This document shows, in pieces, positions 27,001-34,706 of a stretch of DNA of 64,000 nt. Each line of letters opens with the position of its first letter. Position 1 is the first letter of the stretch. The DNA lies in the NCBI RefSeq assembly GCF_029626155.1, contig NZ_JARUBL010000001.1, forward strand, positions 8,004,816 through 8,068,815, in the 5' to 3' direction. Under the pieces are notes generated by a model. It was not told the DNA's origin, ran no database searches, and saw nothing but the letters and a program-made list of their open reading frames with translations. The stretch is from Solwaraspora sp. WMMD1047. Its GTDB lineage: Bacteria; Actinomycetota; Actinomycetes; Mycobacteriales; Micromonosporaceae. The translations under genes and the position numbers were made by a program.

Positions 27001-27254
27001 TCGGGGCTGAGCCGGTAGAGGCCGGGCTCGGCCGGGTGCAGCGTCTCGCGCAGGTGGGCGTACCAGGCCGGGTGGGTGAAGTCGCCGGTGCCGAGCAGGC
27101 CGATGCCCTTGCGCCGGGCCCACCAGGCCAGGTTGGGCAGGTTCAGGTCGCGGCTGCAGGCGCGGGAGTACTTCGAGTGGATGTGCAGGTCGGCGACGAA
27201 CGGGTGGGTGTCCACGGGGGAGCCGCCGGGGGCTGCGGCGCTGAACGGAACCAC
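24003..27254 (-). CDS. PHP domain–UvrD/Rep helicase fusion protein
   Basis: A 1083-residue fusion. Residues 20–about 430 are a PHP-type phosphoesterase-like domain (ADLHIHSKYSRACSRDL, GTGDFTHPAW, SNSDAHSP), as in the YqxK/TIGR00375 group, with a CPECG zinc pair. A Pro/Ala-rich linker leads to a UvrD-type superfamily 1 helicase: Walker A VAGPGTGKTRTLTHRI (about 558), WIFVDEYQDVDASQ, LCAIGDPDQAIYSFRGAD, RLTRNYRSS, and LLTLHAAKGLEFPVVFLVG. A role in DNA repair is inferred. The GTG at 27254 is chosen because AGGA lies six bases upstream; GTG 27215 is the alternative. Upstream in-frame codons run into a 16-bp repeat array and are not likely coding. Confidence 0.9.
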   Translation of the reverse strand: MVPFSAAAPGGSPVDTHPFVADLHIHSKYSRACSRDLNLPNLAWWARRKGIGLLGTGDFTHPAWYAHLRETLHPAEPGLYRLSPEAERQIARDLPPRLADAAEANPVRYQLSVEISTIYKRDDRTRKVHHLIYLPDLDAVARFNTALGRIGNLGSDGRPILGLDSRDLLEITLTASPDGYLVPAHIWTPWFSALGSKSGFDAIADCYADLAEHIFAVETGLSSDPEMNWRVSSLDRYRLVSNSDAHSPPALAREATVFATALDYYAVREALRTGDGLAGTIEFFPEEGKYHADGHRLCGVNWEPERTRQAGGRCPECGKPLTVGVLSRVEDLADRPTGHQPANAPRVTHLVPLAEILGEINGVGARSKTVEGQFNKLVAALGPELEILTTSPLDELGRVGGELLAEGIGRLRRGQVHRVPGYDGEYGVIKVFEPGELRKGATNGQPDALFDVPVPRQRPPVEPAGRSRAATGTAAGRSAGKSAAGPAAEPRRRPARPAPPVAAPPIPPPPSPHEPFEPMLAGMEEVGTGLLDRLDAMQRVAASAPGGPLLIVAGPGTGKTRTLTHRIAYLCAELNVFPENCLAITFTRRAAEELRVRLDGLLGPVAEDVTVATFHSLGLTILRENARAAGLPDDFRIADDAERAAARADAGDDDSAYAKLLRAQDLVDLDELVTLPVALLRDDPALVDRYRRRWGWIFVDEYQDVDASQYELLRLLSPPDGNLCAIGDPDQAIYSFRGADVGYFLRFSQDFTDARLVRLTRNYRSSAPILAAAVQAIAPTSLVGGRRLDPARLDPEAPLVGQYPAASVADEADFVVRTIDDLVGGLSHRSLDSGRIDGRTSTVSFSDIAVLYRTDAQAAPLVDALSRAGVPVQKRSHDRLRDRAGVGLIARELRHADGLGGSLAARVRLAGQVLAERFAAPTLDAPAGIGPEEIWSAVEVLTPLAQRCGDDLPQFLSQLATGAEVDALDPRAEAVTLLTLHAAKGLEFPVVFLVGCEDGLLPLRFGGAGPTDEAVAEERRLFFVGMTRAQDRLYVSHTRRRLRHGTERDCRPTPFLDVIDGRLFDRLGDTEPRRPKDRQLRLI

Positions 27255-27324
27255 GCCGCATCCTGTCACGGGTTGCCCGCCGGCCGGTCCACGCCACGCG
27301 CGGGTGTGATGTATGGCCTGCCCC

Positions 27325-27423
27325 ACCTGCGTCGACCGGCACCTGCGTCGACCGGCACCTGCGTCGACCGGCACCTGCGTCGACCGGCACCTGCGTCGAC
27401 CGGCACCTGCGTCGACCGGCACC
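27325..27423. repeat. Six tandem 16-bp repeats with GTCGAC
   Basis: The unit GTCGACCGGCACCTGC starts at 27331, 27347, 27363, 27379, 27395 and 27411, the last copy being incomplete; six matching bases precede the first. The copies are identical. The array lies in the 260-bp gap between the metallophosphoesterase stop and the PHP–UvrD start. It is followed by two copies of CCGGCAGCAGGCCGG. Confidence 0.9.
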
Positions 27424-27513
27424 GCAGACCGGTGGTGGGCACACGTGGGTCGGCAGCAGGCCGGTCGTTGGGCCGGCAGCAGGCCGGCGGGGTCAGCACG
27501 AAGCCGGCGGCGG

Positions 27514-28902
27514 TCAGCTGGTGCTGCGTAGCTCGACGACGCTCACCTGGGGTGGGGCGCCGACTCGGACCGGTGGCCCCCAGAATCCGGCGCCGTTGGT
27601 GACGTACACCTGGGTGCCGTCGACGGTGCCGAGCCCGGAGACGACCGGTTGTTCCAGCGCGACGAGGTAGTTGAACGGGACGATCTGGCCGCCGTGGGTG
27701 TGCCCGGACAGTTGCAGGTCGACGCCGTACCGGGCGGCCTCGCGGGCCTGGACCGGCTGGTGGGCCAGGAGCACCACGGGCAGGTTCGGGTCGCGGTCGC
27801 CGAGGGCCGCCTCGAAGTCCGGCCCGGCGGCCACCCCGACGCCGCCGTCGCCGGCCGGGTCGTTCACCCCGGCCACGTCGAGCACGCCGCCGGCGGTGAC
27901 GATCTGCTGCCGGGTGTTCTGGAGTACCCGCAGCCCGAGCCGGTCCAGCTCGACCACCCACTCCTCGACGCCGGAGTAGTACTCGTGGTTGCCGGTGACG
28001 AAGAAGCTGCCGTAGCGGGAGCGCAGGTCGCGCAGCGGGGCGGCGGCCTCACCGAGCTCGCCGACGGTGCCGTCGACCAGGTCGCCGACGATGGCCACCA
28101 GGTCGGCGTCGACCCGGTTGATGGTGGCGACGATCCGTTCGGTGTGCGCCCGCCCGGCCAGCGGCCCGATGTGGATGTCCGAGACGGTGGCGATCCGCAG
28201 CCCGTCCAGGCTGCGGGGGAGTTTGGCCAGCGGAATCTGGACCCGGTCGAGCTGCGGCGGGCCAATGGCCGTGCGCACCCCGTAGCCGGTGATGCCGACG
28301 GCGGTGAGGCCGGCGAAGATGGCCGCACCCCGGGCGAGCAGCAACCGCCGGCCGGGGTCGTATCCGGGGTCGGGTCCGGCGCCCGAAGCTGGCTCGGTGC
28401 CCGGTCCGGGTGACGCGTCGGTGGAGGCCGGGGGCTCCTCGTCGGTGGCGACACCGCCGCCGCCAGGTCCTACTCCGCTGGCCGGTCCGCCGCTGCTGGC
28501 AGCTCCGGTGGCGTTGGCTGGTTCCGAGCCGCCGGTTGGTCCGGAGGCGCCGGTTGGTCCGGAGGTGGTCGTCGTCGGCGCGGTAGCCAGTGCCGGTGCC
28601 GCCCGGCGGCGCAGCGCGAGCCGGGTCACCAGCATCGGCAGCTCCAGCACGAGGAGCACGATGAGCAGGTAGAACATCACGGCGAGCCAGAGGTACCCGG
28701 GCCAGGCCAGCCAGTAGAGACCGGCCCTGGTGCCGACCATGGTGGCCGGCACCAGGATGGCGAGGACCAGCATGGTCAGGCCGCCGACGCGGCGCCAGCG
28801 GGCCGACCGGCCGGTGTCCCGGACCAGCCGCTTCCACAGGTAGAGATGGATCAGGCCGGTGACGATCGCCAACGTCGCGACGAAACCCAGCAGCGCGAAC
28901 AC
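27514..28902 (-). CDS. Membrane-anchored metallophosphoesterase
   Basis: A 462-residue protein. Four N-terminal helices (residues 1–100) precede a Gly/Pro/Thr-rich linker of about 85 residues and a further helix (AAIFAGLTAVGITGYG). The calcineurin-like catalytic domain shows all metal motifs: ATVSDIHIGP, IVGDLVDG, FVTGNHEYY, LLAHQP and LSGHTHGGQ. This layout matches the YkoQ/YaeI type, which acts on the outer side of the membrane. The substrate is unknown. The start is GTG 28902 with a GAGGAGG site. It lies 9 bp downstream of moaD. Confidence 0.9.
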   Translation of the reverse strand: MFALLGFVATLAIVTGLIHLYLWKRLVRDTGRSARWRRVGGLTMLVLAILVPATMVGTRAGLYWLAWPGYLWLAVMFYLLIVLLVLELPMLVTRLALRRRAAPALATAPTTTTSGPTGASGPTGGSEPANATGAASSGGPASGVGPGGGGVATDEEPPASTDASPGPGTEPASGAGPDPGYDPGRRLLLARGAAIFAGLTAVGITGYGVRTAIGPPQLDRVQIPLAKLPRSLDGLRIATVSDIHIGPLAGRAHTERIVATINRVDADLVAIVGDLVDGTVGELGEAAAPLRDLRSRYGSFFVTGNHEYYSGVEEWVVELDRLGLRVLQNTRQQIVTAGGVLDVAGVNDPAGDGGVGVAAGPDFEAALGDRDPNLPVVLLAHQPVQAREAARYGVDLQLSGHTHGGQIVPFNYLVALEQPVVSGLGTVDGTQVYVTNGAGFWGPPVRVGAPPQVSVVELRSTS

Positions 28903-28911
28903 CCAGCCTCC

Positions 28912-29187
28912 TCAGCCGCCGGCGAAGGGCGGTAGCACGTCGACCGTGGCCCCGGCCGGCAGCGGTGCCCGGCGATCATGCCACCGCACGCCGTCGACCA
29001 GGAAACTGGCCACCTTCAACACCGTCGACAGCCGCTCGCCGTGTCGCTCGGCGAGCCGTTCGACCAGGTCGTCGAGGCCACCGCCGGCGGGGGCGGGCTC
29101 GGCCTCGGTGCCGGCCGCCGCGCGGGCCGCCGCGAAGTACCGGACCAGTACCACGGGCGCGTCGCCGCCGCTGTCGGGCCGCGTCAT
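28912..29187 (-). CDS. moaD: MoaD/ThiS family sulfur carrier
   Basis: A 91-residue ubiquitin-like protein whose C-terminal Gly-Gly (PPFAGG) becomes the thiocarboxylate used by MoaE. The core VVLVRYFAAARAAAGTEAE and the end ATVDVLPPFAGG are typical. The ATG at 29187 is 5 bases downstream of the moaA stop, so moaA and moaD are in one operon, about 12 kb from moaE. Confidence 0.92.
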   Translation of the reverse strand: MTRPDSGGDAPVVLVRYFAAARAAAGTEAEPAPAGGGLDDLVERLAERHGERLSTVLKVASFLVDGVRWHDRRAPLPAGATVDVLPPFAGG

Positions 29188-29192
29188 CGGCC

Positions 29193-30320
29193 TCAACCGC
29201 CGATCGCGGACATCGGGCGGGCCGGCTGCAGGAAGCTCGGGTCGTCGATGCCGTGGCCGGCCCGCTTGCCCCGCATCGCCACCCGCCACCGGCGGGCCAG
29301 CTCGGCGTCGTCGGCGCCGGCCCGCAGCGCACCCCGCAGGTCCGATTCCTCGGTGGCGAAGAGGCAGTTGCGGACCTGCCCGTCGGCGGTGAGCCGGGTC
29401 CGGTCGCAGTCGCCGCAGAACGGCCGGGTGACGCTGCCGATGATCCCCACCCGGGCGGGGGTGCCGCCCGGTCCGGTGGCGCCGTCGACCAGCCAGGTCT
29501 CGGCGGGTGCCCCGCCCCGCTCGGCGGGATCGGGCAGCAGGGTGAACTCGGCCCGCAGGGCGGCGAGGATCTCCTCGGCGGTGACCATCGACGACCGGTC
29601 CCAGCCGTGCTGGGCGTCGAGCGGCATCTGCTCGATGAAACGCAGCTCGTAGCCGTGGGTGAGGGCGAACCGGAGCAGCGCCGGCGCATCGCCGTCGTTG
29701 ACCCCGCGCATCAGCACCGAGTTGATCTTTACTGGGTTGAGCCCGGCGTCGGCCGCCGCGGCCATCCCGGCGAGCACGTCGGCCAGCCGGGGGCGGCGGG
29801 TCAGCTCGGTGAACCGGCCCGGGTCGAGTGTGTCGAGGGAGATGTTGACCCGGTCCAGCCCGGCCGCGCGCAGCGGGGCCGCGAGCCGGGCCAGGCCGAT
29901 GCCGTTGGTGGTGAGCGACAGCACCGGGCGGGGCCGCAGCGCGGCGACGGCCGCGACGATGCCGGGCAGGCCGGGCCGGATCAGCGGCTCGCCACCGGTG
30001 AACCGGACCTCGGTCACGCCGAGCCGACCGACGGCGATCCCGACCAGCCGGATGATCTCCTCGTCGGTGAGCACGTTCGAACTCGGCAGCCAGGCCAGAC
30101 CCTCGGCCGGCATGCAGTACGTGCAGCGCAGGTTGCACCGGTCGGTGAGGGAGACCCGCAGATCGGTGGCGACCCGCCCATACCGGTCCGCAAGCGGCCC
30201 AGCGGCGGTCGGGTCAGTCCCGCTCGGGTCAGCCCCGGGCTGGCCGGTCCCGCTCAGGTCGGCCCCGAGCCGGTCGGCCGGCCCCGGGCCGCCGCCCGCC
30301 GGGTGAACCGGGATGGTCAT
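29193..30320 (-). CDS. moaA: GTP 3',8-cyclase MoaA
   Basis: A 375-residue radical SAM enzyme that starts molybdopterin synthesis from GTP. The N-terminal iron–sulfur motif is DRCNLRCTYCMPAEGL; EVRFTGGEPLIRPGL follows. The second cluster ligands are in RPFCGDCDRTRLTADGQVRNCLF. The protein ends in SAIGG, the conserved GG tail needed for activity. The first 45 residues are an extra Gly/Pro/Asp-rich segment with GADLSGTGQP-type repeats. It is the first gene of a unit with moaD and the metallophosphoesterase. Confidence 0.96.
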   Translation of the reverse strand: MTIPVHPAGGGPGPADRLGADLSGTGQPGADPSGTDPTAAGPLADRYGRVATDLRVSLTDRCNLRCTYCMPAEGLAWLPSSNVLTDEEIIRLVGIAVGRLGVTEVRFTGGEPLIRPGLPGIVAAVAALRPRPVLSLTTNGIGLARLAAPLRAAGLDRVNISLDTLDPGRFTELTRRPRLADVLAGMAAAADAGLNPVKINSVLMRGVNDGDAPALLRFALTHGYELRFIEQMPLDAQHGWDRSSMVTAEEILAALRAEFTLLPDPAERGGAPAETWLVDGATGPGGTPARVGIIGSVTRPFCGDCDRTRLTADGQVRNCLFATEESDLRGALRAGADDAELARRWRVAMRGKRAGHGIDDPSFLQPARPMSAIGG

Positions 30321-30400
30321 TCGTCGACCGTAGCGCGTCAGCGCCGCTGGGCTGTAGCGCGTAACCGTCGCCGGGTCGTGCCAGGTCGCCCCCGCCGGCC

Positions 30401-30525
30401 GTGCCGGGTCGCCCTCGCCCGGTGGTGCCGGGTCGCCCCCGGCGGATGTGCCGGGTCGCCCTCGCCCGGTGGTGCCGGGTCGCCCCCGGCGGATGTGCCG
30501 GGTCGCCCTCGCCCGGTGGTGCGGG
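30401..30525. repeat. Tandem 47-bp repeats upstream of moaA
   Basis: A 47-bp unit (beginning GTGCCGGGTCGCCCTCGCCC) starts at 30401, 30448 and 30495; the third copy decays after about 30 bases. Degenerate GGTGGTGGCGGGTCAGTCCTC units continue to 30607 and run into the 3' end of the kinase gene. The array separates the moaA start from that stop. Confidence 0.85.
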
Positions 30526-30605
30526 GTCAGCCCTCACCGGGGTCGTCGCGGGCCAGAGTCCTCACGGGGTGGTGGCGGGTCAGTCCTCACACGGGTGGTG
30601 GCGGG

Positions 30606-31496
30606 TCAGCGTCGTAGGGCGGTGCCGGCGGCGGTCCGGACCGCGTCCCGGTAGCCGCCGCCGAACAGTGCGGTGTGCACCAGCAGCAGGTGCAGTTGGT
30701 GCACGGCGACGCGGTCCTGCCAGCCGTCGGCCAGCGGCCAGATCTGCTGGTAGGCGTCGAGGATCACCGGCAGGTGCGGGGCGCCGCCGAAGAGCGCGAG
30801 CTGGGCCAGATCGGTCTCCCGGTGCCCGCCGTGTGCGGCCGGGTCGACCAACCAGACCCGCCCCTCGGCACCCCAGAGCAGGTTCCCCGGCCACAGGTCG
30901 CCATGGATCCGGGCGGGCGGCTCGCTGCCCCCGTACCCGTCGATGTTGGAGATCACGCGTTCGACCAGCGCGACGTCCGCCGCGGCGAGCGCGCCGCGGT
31001 CGGCCGAGATTTTCAGGTACGGCGCCAGCCGGCGCTCGGCGAACCAGCGCGGCCACGGTCCGGCCGACGGGCTGTTCTCCTGCGGCAGCGCGCCGATGAA
31101 ACCGGGCCAGTCGGCGCCGAAGCTCGGCGCCCCGGCCTGGTGCATGGCGGCCAGTTCGCGGCCGAACCGGGCCGCCGCGGTCGGGCTGGGGCTCCCGGGC
31201 TCGACCCACTCCAGGGCGAGCAGGTCCGGCAGCGCCACGATGACGTCCGGCACCGGCACCGCCCCGGCCTCGGCCAGCCAACGCAGCCCGGCGGCCTCGG
31301 CGCTGAAGAACCCCTCCGGTACGACGTCCGCCGCGCTGTCCGGCCAGCTCTTGGTGAACAGTGAGCTGCCGTCGTCGAGGGTGAGGCGGCTGGCGGTGCA
31401 GATGTCACCGCCGCTGACCGGCGTCTCCCGGATTCGCTGGTGGGTGAGGAAGGTGGGCAGCTGTCCCGGATGCGCGCGCAGGTACGCCAGGTCCAT
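30606..31496 (-). CDS. Fructosamine kinase family protein
   Basis: A 296-residue kinase-fold protein of the fructosamine/ketosamine-3-kinase group. The chain has LFTKSWPDSAADVVPEGFFSAEAAGLRWL, the ATP-site lysine region, then LLALEWVEPG, the catalytic loop RIHGDLWPGNLLW and the metal motif VWLVDPAAHGGHRETDLAQL. These enzymes repair or metabolise glycated amines. The ATG at 31496 is preferred because the longer frame (to 31589) overlaps the divergent GNAT start. Confidence 0.88.
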   Translation of the reverse strand: MDLAYLRAHPGQLPTFLTHQRIRETPVSGGDICTASRLTLDDGSSLFTKSWPDSAADVVPEGFFSAEAAGLRWLAEAGAVPVPDVIVALPDLLALEWVEPGSPSPTAAARFGRELAAMHQAGAPSFGADWPGFIGALPQENSPSAGPWPRWFAERRLAPYLKISADRGALAAADVALVERVISNIDGYGGSEPPARIHGDLWPGNLLWGAEGRVWLVDPAAHGGHRETDLAQLALFGGAPHLPVILDAYQQIWPLADGWQDRVAVHQLHLLLVHTALFGGGYRDAVRTAAGTALRR

Positions 31497-31587
31497 CTCC
31501 GCAAGGTAGCGGTTCGCCGCCGACCCGATAGGGCGAGTCCGGCCGAGTTGACTGTCGCCGGATCGGGATCGGGAGTAGATATGAACC

Positions 31588-32097
31588 ATGACCGATGCCG
31601 TGATCCGTCCCTACCGGCCGGCCGACCATGGCGCGGGCCGCCAGCTCTGGGTCGAGTTGATCGAGCAGCATCGGACCCTGTACGACGACCCGGGCTACGG
31701 CGGCGCCGACCCGGGCTCGGCCTTCGAGGAGTACCTGACCAGGCTGGATCTGGCCGGGGTCTGGGTGGCCGAGGCGCCGGGCGCCGGGGTGGTCGGCCTG
31801 GTGGGTCTGATCGTCTCCGAGGCCGGCGGCCGGGTCGAGCCGGTGGTGGTGGCTGCCCGCGCGCGCGGTCGGGGCATCGGCCGGGCGCTGCTCGCCCAGG
31901 TAGCCGAGGTGGCCCGCAACCGCGGCCTGGCTCGGCTGACGGTGACCCCTGAGTCCCGCAACGTCGAGGCGCTGCGCTGCCTGCACTCCGCCGGCTACGA
32001 CGTGCTCTCCGCGATCGAGTTGACCCTCGACCTGCGCAACGCCTTCGACGCCCGCCAAGAGGGCATCGACCTACACGGCCTGCGCTACCGCTCCTAG
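31588..32097 (+). CDS. GNAT family N-acetyltransferase
   Basis: A 169-residue acetyltransferase. Motif A is PVVVAARARGRGIGRALLAQVAEVA, then RLTVTPESRNVEALRCLHSAGYDVLSAIEL. It is the last host gene before the mobile element: its final 27 bases overlap, tail to tail, the 3' end of the serine recombinase ORF. The gene itself looks complete. Substrate unknown. Confidence 0.88.
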   Translation: MTDAVIRPYRPADHGAGRQLWVELIEQHRTLYDDPGYGGADPGSAFEEYLTRLDLAGVWVAEAPGAGVVGLVGLIVSEAGGRVEPVVVAARARGRGIGRALLAQVAEVARNRGLARLTVTPESRNVEALRCLHSAGYDVLSAIELTLDLRNAFDARQEGIDLHGLRYRS

Positions 32098-34257
32098 CCG
32101 CGCTCGGTTCCTCGTGATCAACAGTTGAAAAGTCCCGGTTCCGAAGCCGAAGGCGCGACTTTGCATCAATTGATCACGGGTGCCCGGGCGAAGCTTCGTG
32201 ATCGTGGCGCTTTGAGCCGTAGAAGACCGTGGGTTCGTGACGGCTGACTGCGCCACGAGCATGGCCCCGCCAGCTCGAACACTGCGGTCACATCTCGGAA
32301 CGCCGACGTTGAGACGCTGCATTGTCGCTGGGGCGGCTAGCCCTGCATCGTCACGTTTGACGATATCTGTTATGTCAGATTTAGCGGCTTTTCCAGATGG
32401 TTCTGTTGTCTGACGGCGGAGGGGTTCAACTGCGGAGATGCTCCCGTCAAAGATGGACCTTGGCGTGTCTGCCGTGAGCGTGATCTTGATGTGGGCTTGT
32501 TGGGCGTTGGGTAGGCGTACCTCAAGGTTGAGGATGTCAAATAGTTGGCGTTGTAGCTGCTCAGGCAGGCTGGCGAGGGATGCCTCAACCTGGGGCATGG
32601 CGTCGAGTAGGGCGACATCGTCGGTGTTGATGACCGGTTGGGTGGCGGTTAGTTCGGCGAGTCGGGCTTCGGTTTCGATCCGGCGGGTTTCGAGGTTGTT
32701 GAATCGGTCCCGCAGGTTCGTGCGCCATGCCTTGTTGTCGACGGGTGTCTCCTCTAGTTCGGCGCCGATGCTGTCTTGCCGTGTGGTGATGTCGTCGAGG
32801 GTGCGGGTGGTGGCGGCGATGGCTTCGGCGTGTGCTTCGGCGAGGTGGCGGGGGGCGGCGGCGTGTTGGGCTGCGAGGTGTTGACGCCGGTGGGGTCCGA
32901 AGACCCGCTCGGCGATGACACCGGTGATGGCGGGCAGGAGGATGTCTTCCCGGATGTAGATGGTCCCGGGGTGGTCAGCCATGAGTTTTTCACCTCGGGT
33001 GTTGCGGGGTCCCCGGCAGTAGTAGTAGGTGCGGTCGCCTCGCAGGGTGCCTGGCATGCGCCGCTGGCATTGTTCGTGGCGGAGGTAGCCACGCAGCAGG
33101 TAGGTATTCTTGGTGGCGGGGTGGGTGTTGGCCTCGTGGCCGGGTCGGTGCCCGCGTTGCCGGTCGGCGACCGTGGCGGCGGCGCGGAAGTCCGACAGAG
33201 ATACCAGGGCCGTGTGGGTTTCGGTGGGTGACCAAACCCATTGGTCGATCGGGTTGGGGCGGTGGGTTCTTTTTCGCCGGAGAGTGACACCGGTGCGGGT
33301 GGTGGTGCGGTTCCACACCATGTGGCCGGTGTACTTCGGGTTGTGGAGCAGGTTGCGGACCGACTCCCAGGTCCAGCAGCCCACTGCGGTGTCCTTACGG
33401 AGTGGCTCCGGTGGCGGGTACCGGTCCAGGTTGGCGTTGAGCCGGGCGGCGATCTGTCCGTAGGTGTACTCGTCGTCGACCCGCCATCGGAAGATCTGGG
33501 TGACGACCGGCCCGCGGGCCTTGTCCACGACGAGTTTGGACTTGACCCGTTCGCCTTCCTTGTGAGGTTGGGTGCGGTAGCCGTAGGGGGCGCGGCCGAT
33601 GTTGTACCCGGAGGTGGTGTGGGTCTTCAGGCCGTCCCAGGCTTGTTCGAAGGTGTTGATCGCGGTCCACTCGCCGACGGCCTGCTTGATGCGGCGCAGG
33701 AGGACCTTGGCGGCCTTCTTGCCGTGCAGGTCGATTGGTTCATCGGAGGCGAACAGTTCGATGCCGTGGCGGGCCAGTTCGTACTCGATGCGGGTGTTGA
33801 AGTAGACGTAGCGTGCCATCCGTTCGGCGTTCTCGCAGATGACGGCGGCGAAGCGGCAGTTGGGCCGCTTCGCCTCCTCCAGCAGATCCGCCAGCCCGCC
33901 CGCGCGTTCGACGGGCAGGTCGAAGCGTAGGTGCGCGGTCCCGGTGCCGCGCTCATCGAACTCCATCCGCCCAGACTCGATGTCGATAAACCACAGGTCG
34001 ATCTCCCAGCCGGCGGGAAGTGCGGCGAGGTTGTTGTTCATCTGCCGGATGGCCGAGCCGACCGGATCTTGCAGGTCGTCGGTGGATACCCGGATCAGAC
34101 CGGCGACAGGTACCCGCTCGCCCATCGTGGATATGCGGGAGACCGCAGTCCAGGGTGAGGTGGGGCCGGGGCCACCTGGCCCGACGGTCGCCCGTGTCAC
34201 ACGGCTCACTCTTCGGATGGCTGGCTCTGACCCTGTTAGGGGTGGTCGGTTATCCAT
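32071..34257 (-). CDS. Large serine recombinase (integrase of the mobile element)
   Basis: A 728-residue serine integrase that joins element and host att sites. The resolvase domain begins near residue 48 (RVPVAGLIRVSTDD) with catalytic Ser58. The recombinase domain includes GYNIGRAPYGYRT, VTQIFRWRVDDEYTYGQIAARLN and WESVRNLLHNPKYTGHMVWNR. The zinc-ribbon region (LRGYLRHEQCQRRMPGT … YYYCRGP) has His where the first Cys is expected. A coiled-coil stretch follows. The ATG at 34257 has a textbook AAGGAGGT site upstream. The last 35 or so residues are read from host sequence beyond the probable att junction. Confidence 0.93.
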   Translation of the reverse strand: MDNRPPLTGSEPAIRRVSRVTRATVGPGGPGPTSPWTAVSRISTMGERVPVAGLIRVSTDDLQDPVGSAIRQMNNNLAALPAGWEIDLWFIDIESGRMEFDERGTGTAHLRFDLPVERAGGLADLLEEAKRPNCRFAAVICENAERMARYVYFNTRIEYELARHGIELFASDEPIDLHGKKAAKVLLRRIKQAVGEWTAINTFEQAWDGLKTHTTSGYNIGRAPYGYRTQPHKEGERVKSKLVVDKARGPVVTQIFRWRVDDEYTYGQIAARLNANLDRYPPPEPLRKDTAVGCWTWESVRNLLHNPKYTGHMVWNRTTTRTGVTLRRKRTHRPNPIDQWVWSPTETHTALVSLSDFRAAATVADRQRGHRPGHEANTHPATKNTYLLRGYLRHEQCQRRMPGTLRGDRTYYYCRGPRNTRGEKLMADHPGTIYIREDILLPAITGVIAERVFGPHRRQHLAAQHAAAPRHLAEAHAEAIAATTRTLDDITTRQDSIGAELEETPVDNKAWRTNLRDRFNNLETRRIETEARLAELTATQPVINTDDVALLDAMPQVEASLASLPEQLQRQLFDILNLEVRLPNAQQAHIKITLTADTPRSIFDGSISAVEPLRRQTTEPSGKAAKSDITDIVKRDDAGLAAPATMQRLNVGVPRCDRSVRAGGAMLVAQSAVTNPRSSTAQSATITKLRPGTRDQLMQSRAFGFGTGTFQLLITRNRARLGAVAQAV
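32113..32178. terminator. Imperfect 22-bp inverted repeat at the island edge
   Basis: The arms 32113–32134 and 32157–32178 share CGTGATCAA / TTGATCACG outer ends and AAGTC / GACTT inner ends, with a few mismatches and a 22-base loop. It sits 15 bp after the GNAT stop, like a terminator of that gene, yet lies inside the recombinase ORF. Confidence 0.5.
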
Positions 34258-34706
34258 TGCAGCACCTCCTTGATGACGGCCCATTGTCTTCGCGCCAGAT
34301 CGTCAGCCTGCGGCCCGCTCATATACTCGATGTCTACAGTGACCTCTAAAGACACTCGGGATTCCCGGAGGCTGCGAGACTTGTGAGGCGCTCTGGTAGA
34401 GCCAAGACCCGCCCAATGACCACGGTCCAGGGCTGACGGCTCATTTCCATCATACCCGTCGTTCGCGTTGTCATCGCCTGTTTCGTCGGCCATTTCACAC
34501 GGATTATCAATCCCGCTATTCGATTTCCGAACAGATGGATGCCCAGATTCGTCGGCAAGCTCGTGTTGTTTCTCCCCAGGACGCCATTCCCTGTCCTTGC
34601 TGCTCGCGGAGGCTGCAAGGGGTTGCGGGTGGCGGTCCGTTTTCATTTTCGTGGCTTGCCTGATGTTCTGGTCGCGGGGGTCGGTCGGCTGAGGTTCGTC
34701 AGTCAT
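34236..34706 (-). CDS. Small hydrophilic protein upstream of the integrase
   Basis: A 156-residue protein of unknown function. It is highly charged, rich in D, E, R and P, with no membrane segment. The C-terminal part (DIEYMSGPQADDLARRQWAVIKEVLQWITDHP) could fold as helices. Its last 22 bases overlap the start of the recombinase gene, so expression is coupled. The ATG at 34706 follows GGGAG. A control role for integration or excision is a guess from position. Confidence 0.65.
   Translation of the reverse strand: MTDEPQPTDPRDQNIRQATKMKTDRHPQPLAASASSKDREWRPGEKQHELADESGHPSVRKSNSGIDNPCEMADETGDDNANDGYDGNEPSALDRGHWAGLGSTRAPHKSRSLRESRVSLEVTVDIEYMSGPQADDLARRQWAVIKEVLQWITDHP

Noticed and set aside
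27254-27422. N-terminal extension of the PHP–UvrD protein through the 16-bp repeats
   Set aside because: The peptide (VDAGAGRRRCRSTQ repeats) is a translation of a tandem array with no family match; the GTG at 27254 has a ribosome site.
22851-27602. A 1583-codon open frame on the plus strand across the LppU-like and PHP–UvrD genes
   Set aside because: It is antisense to well-supported genes; the peptide is an Arg/Gly/Val-rich shadow typical of GC-rich DNA and has no domain or ribosome site.
32097-32340. A tRNA gene as integration site
   Set aside because: No cloverleaf or CCA-type end seen at the island edge; serine integrases often use other sites.
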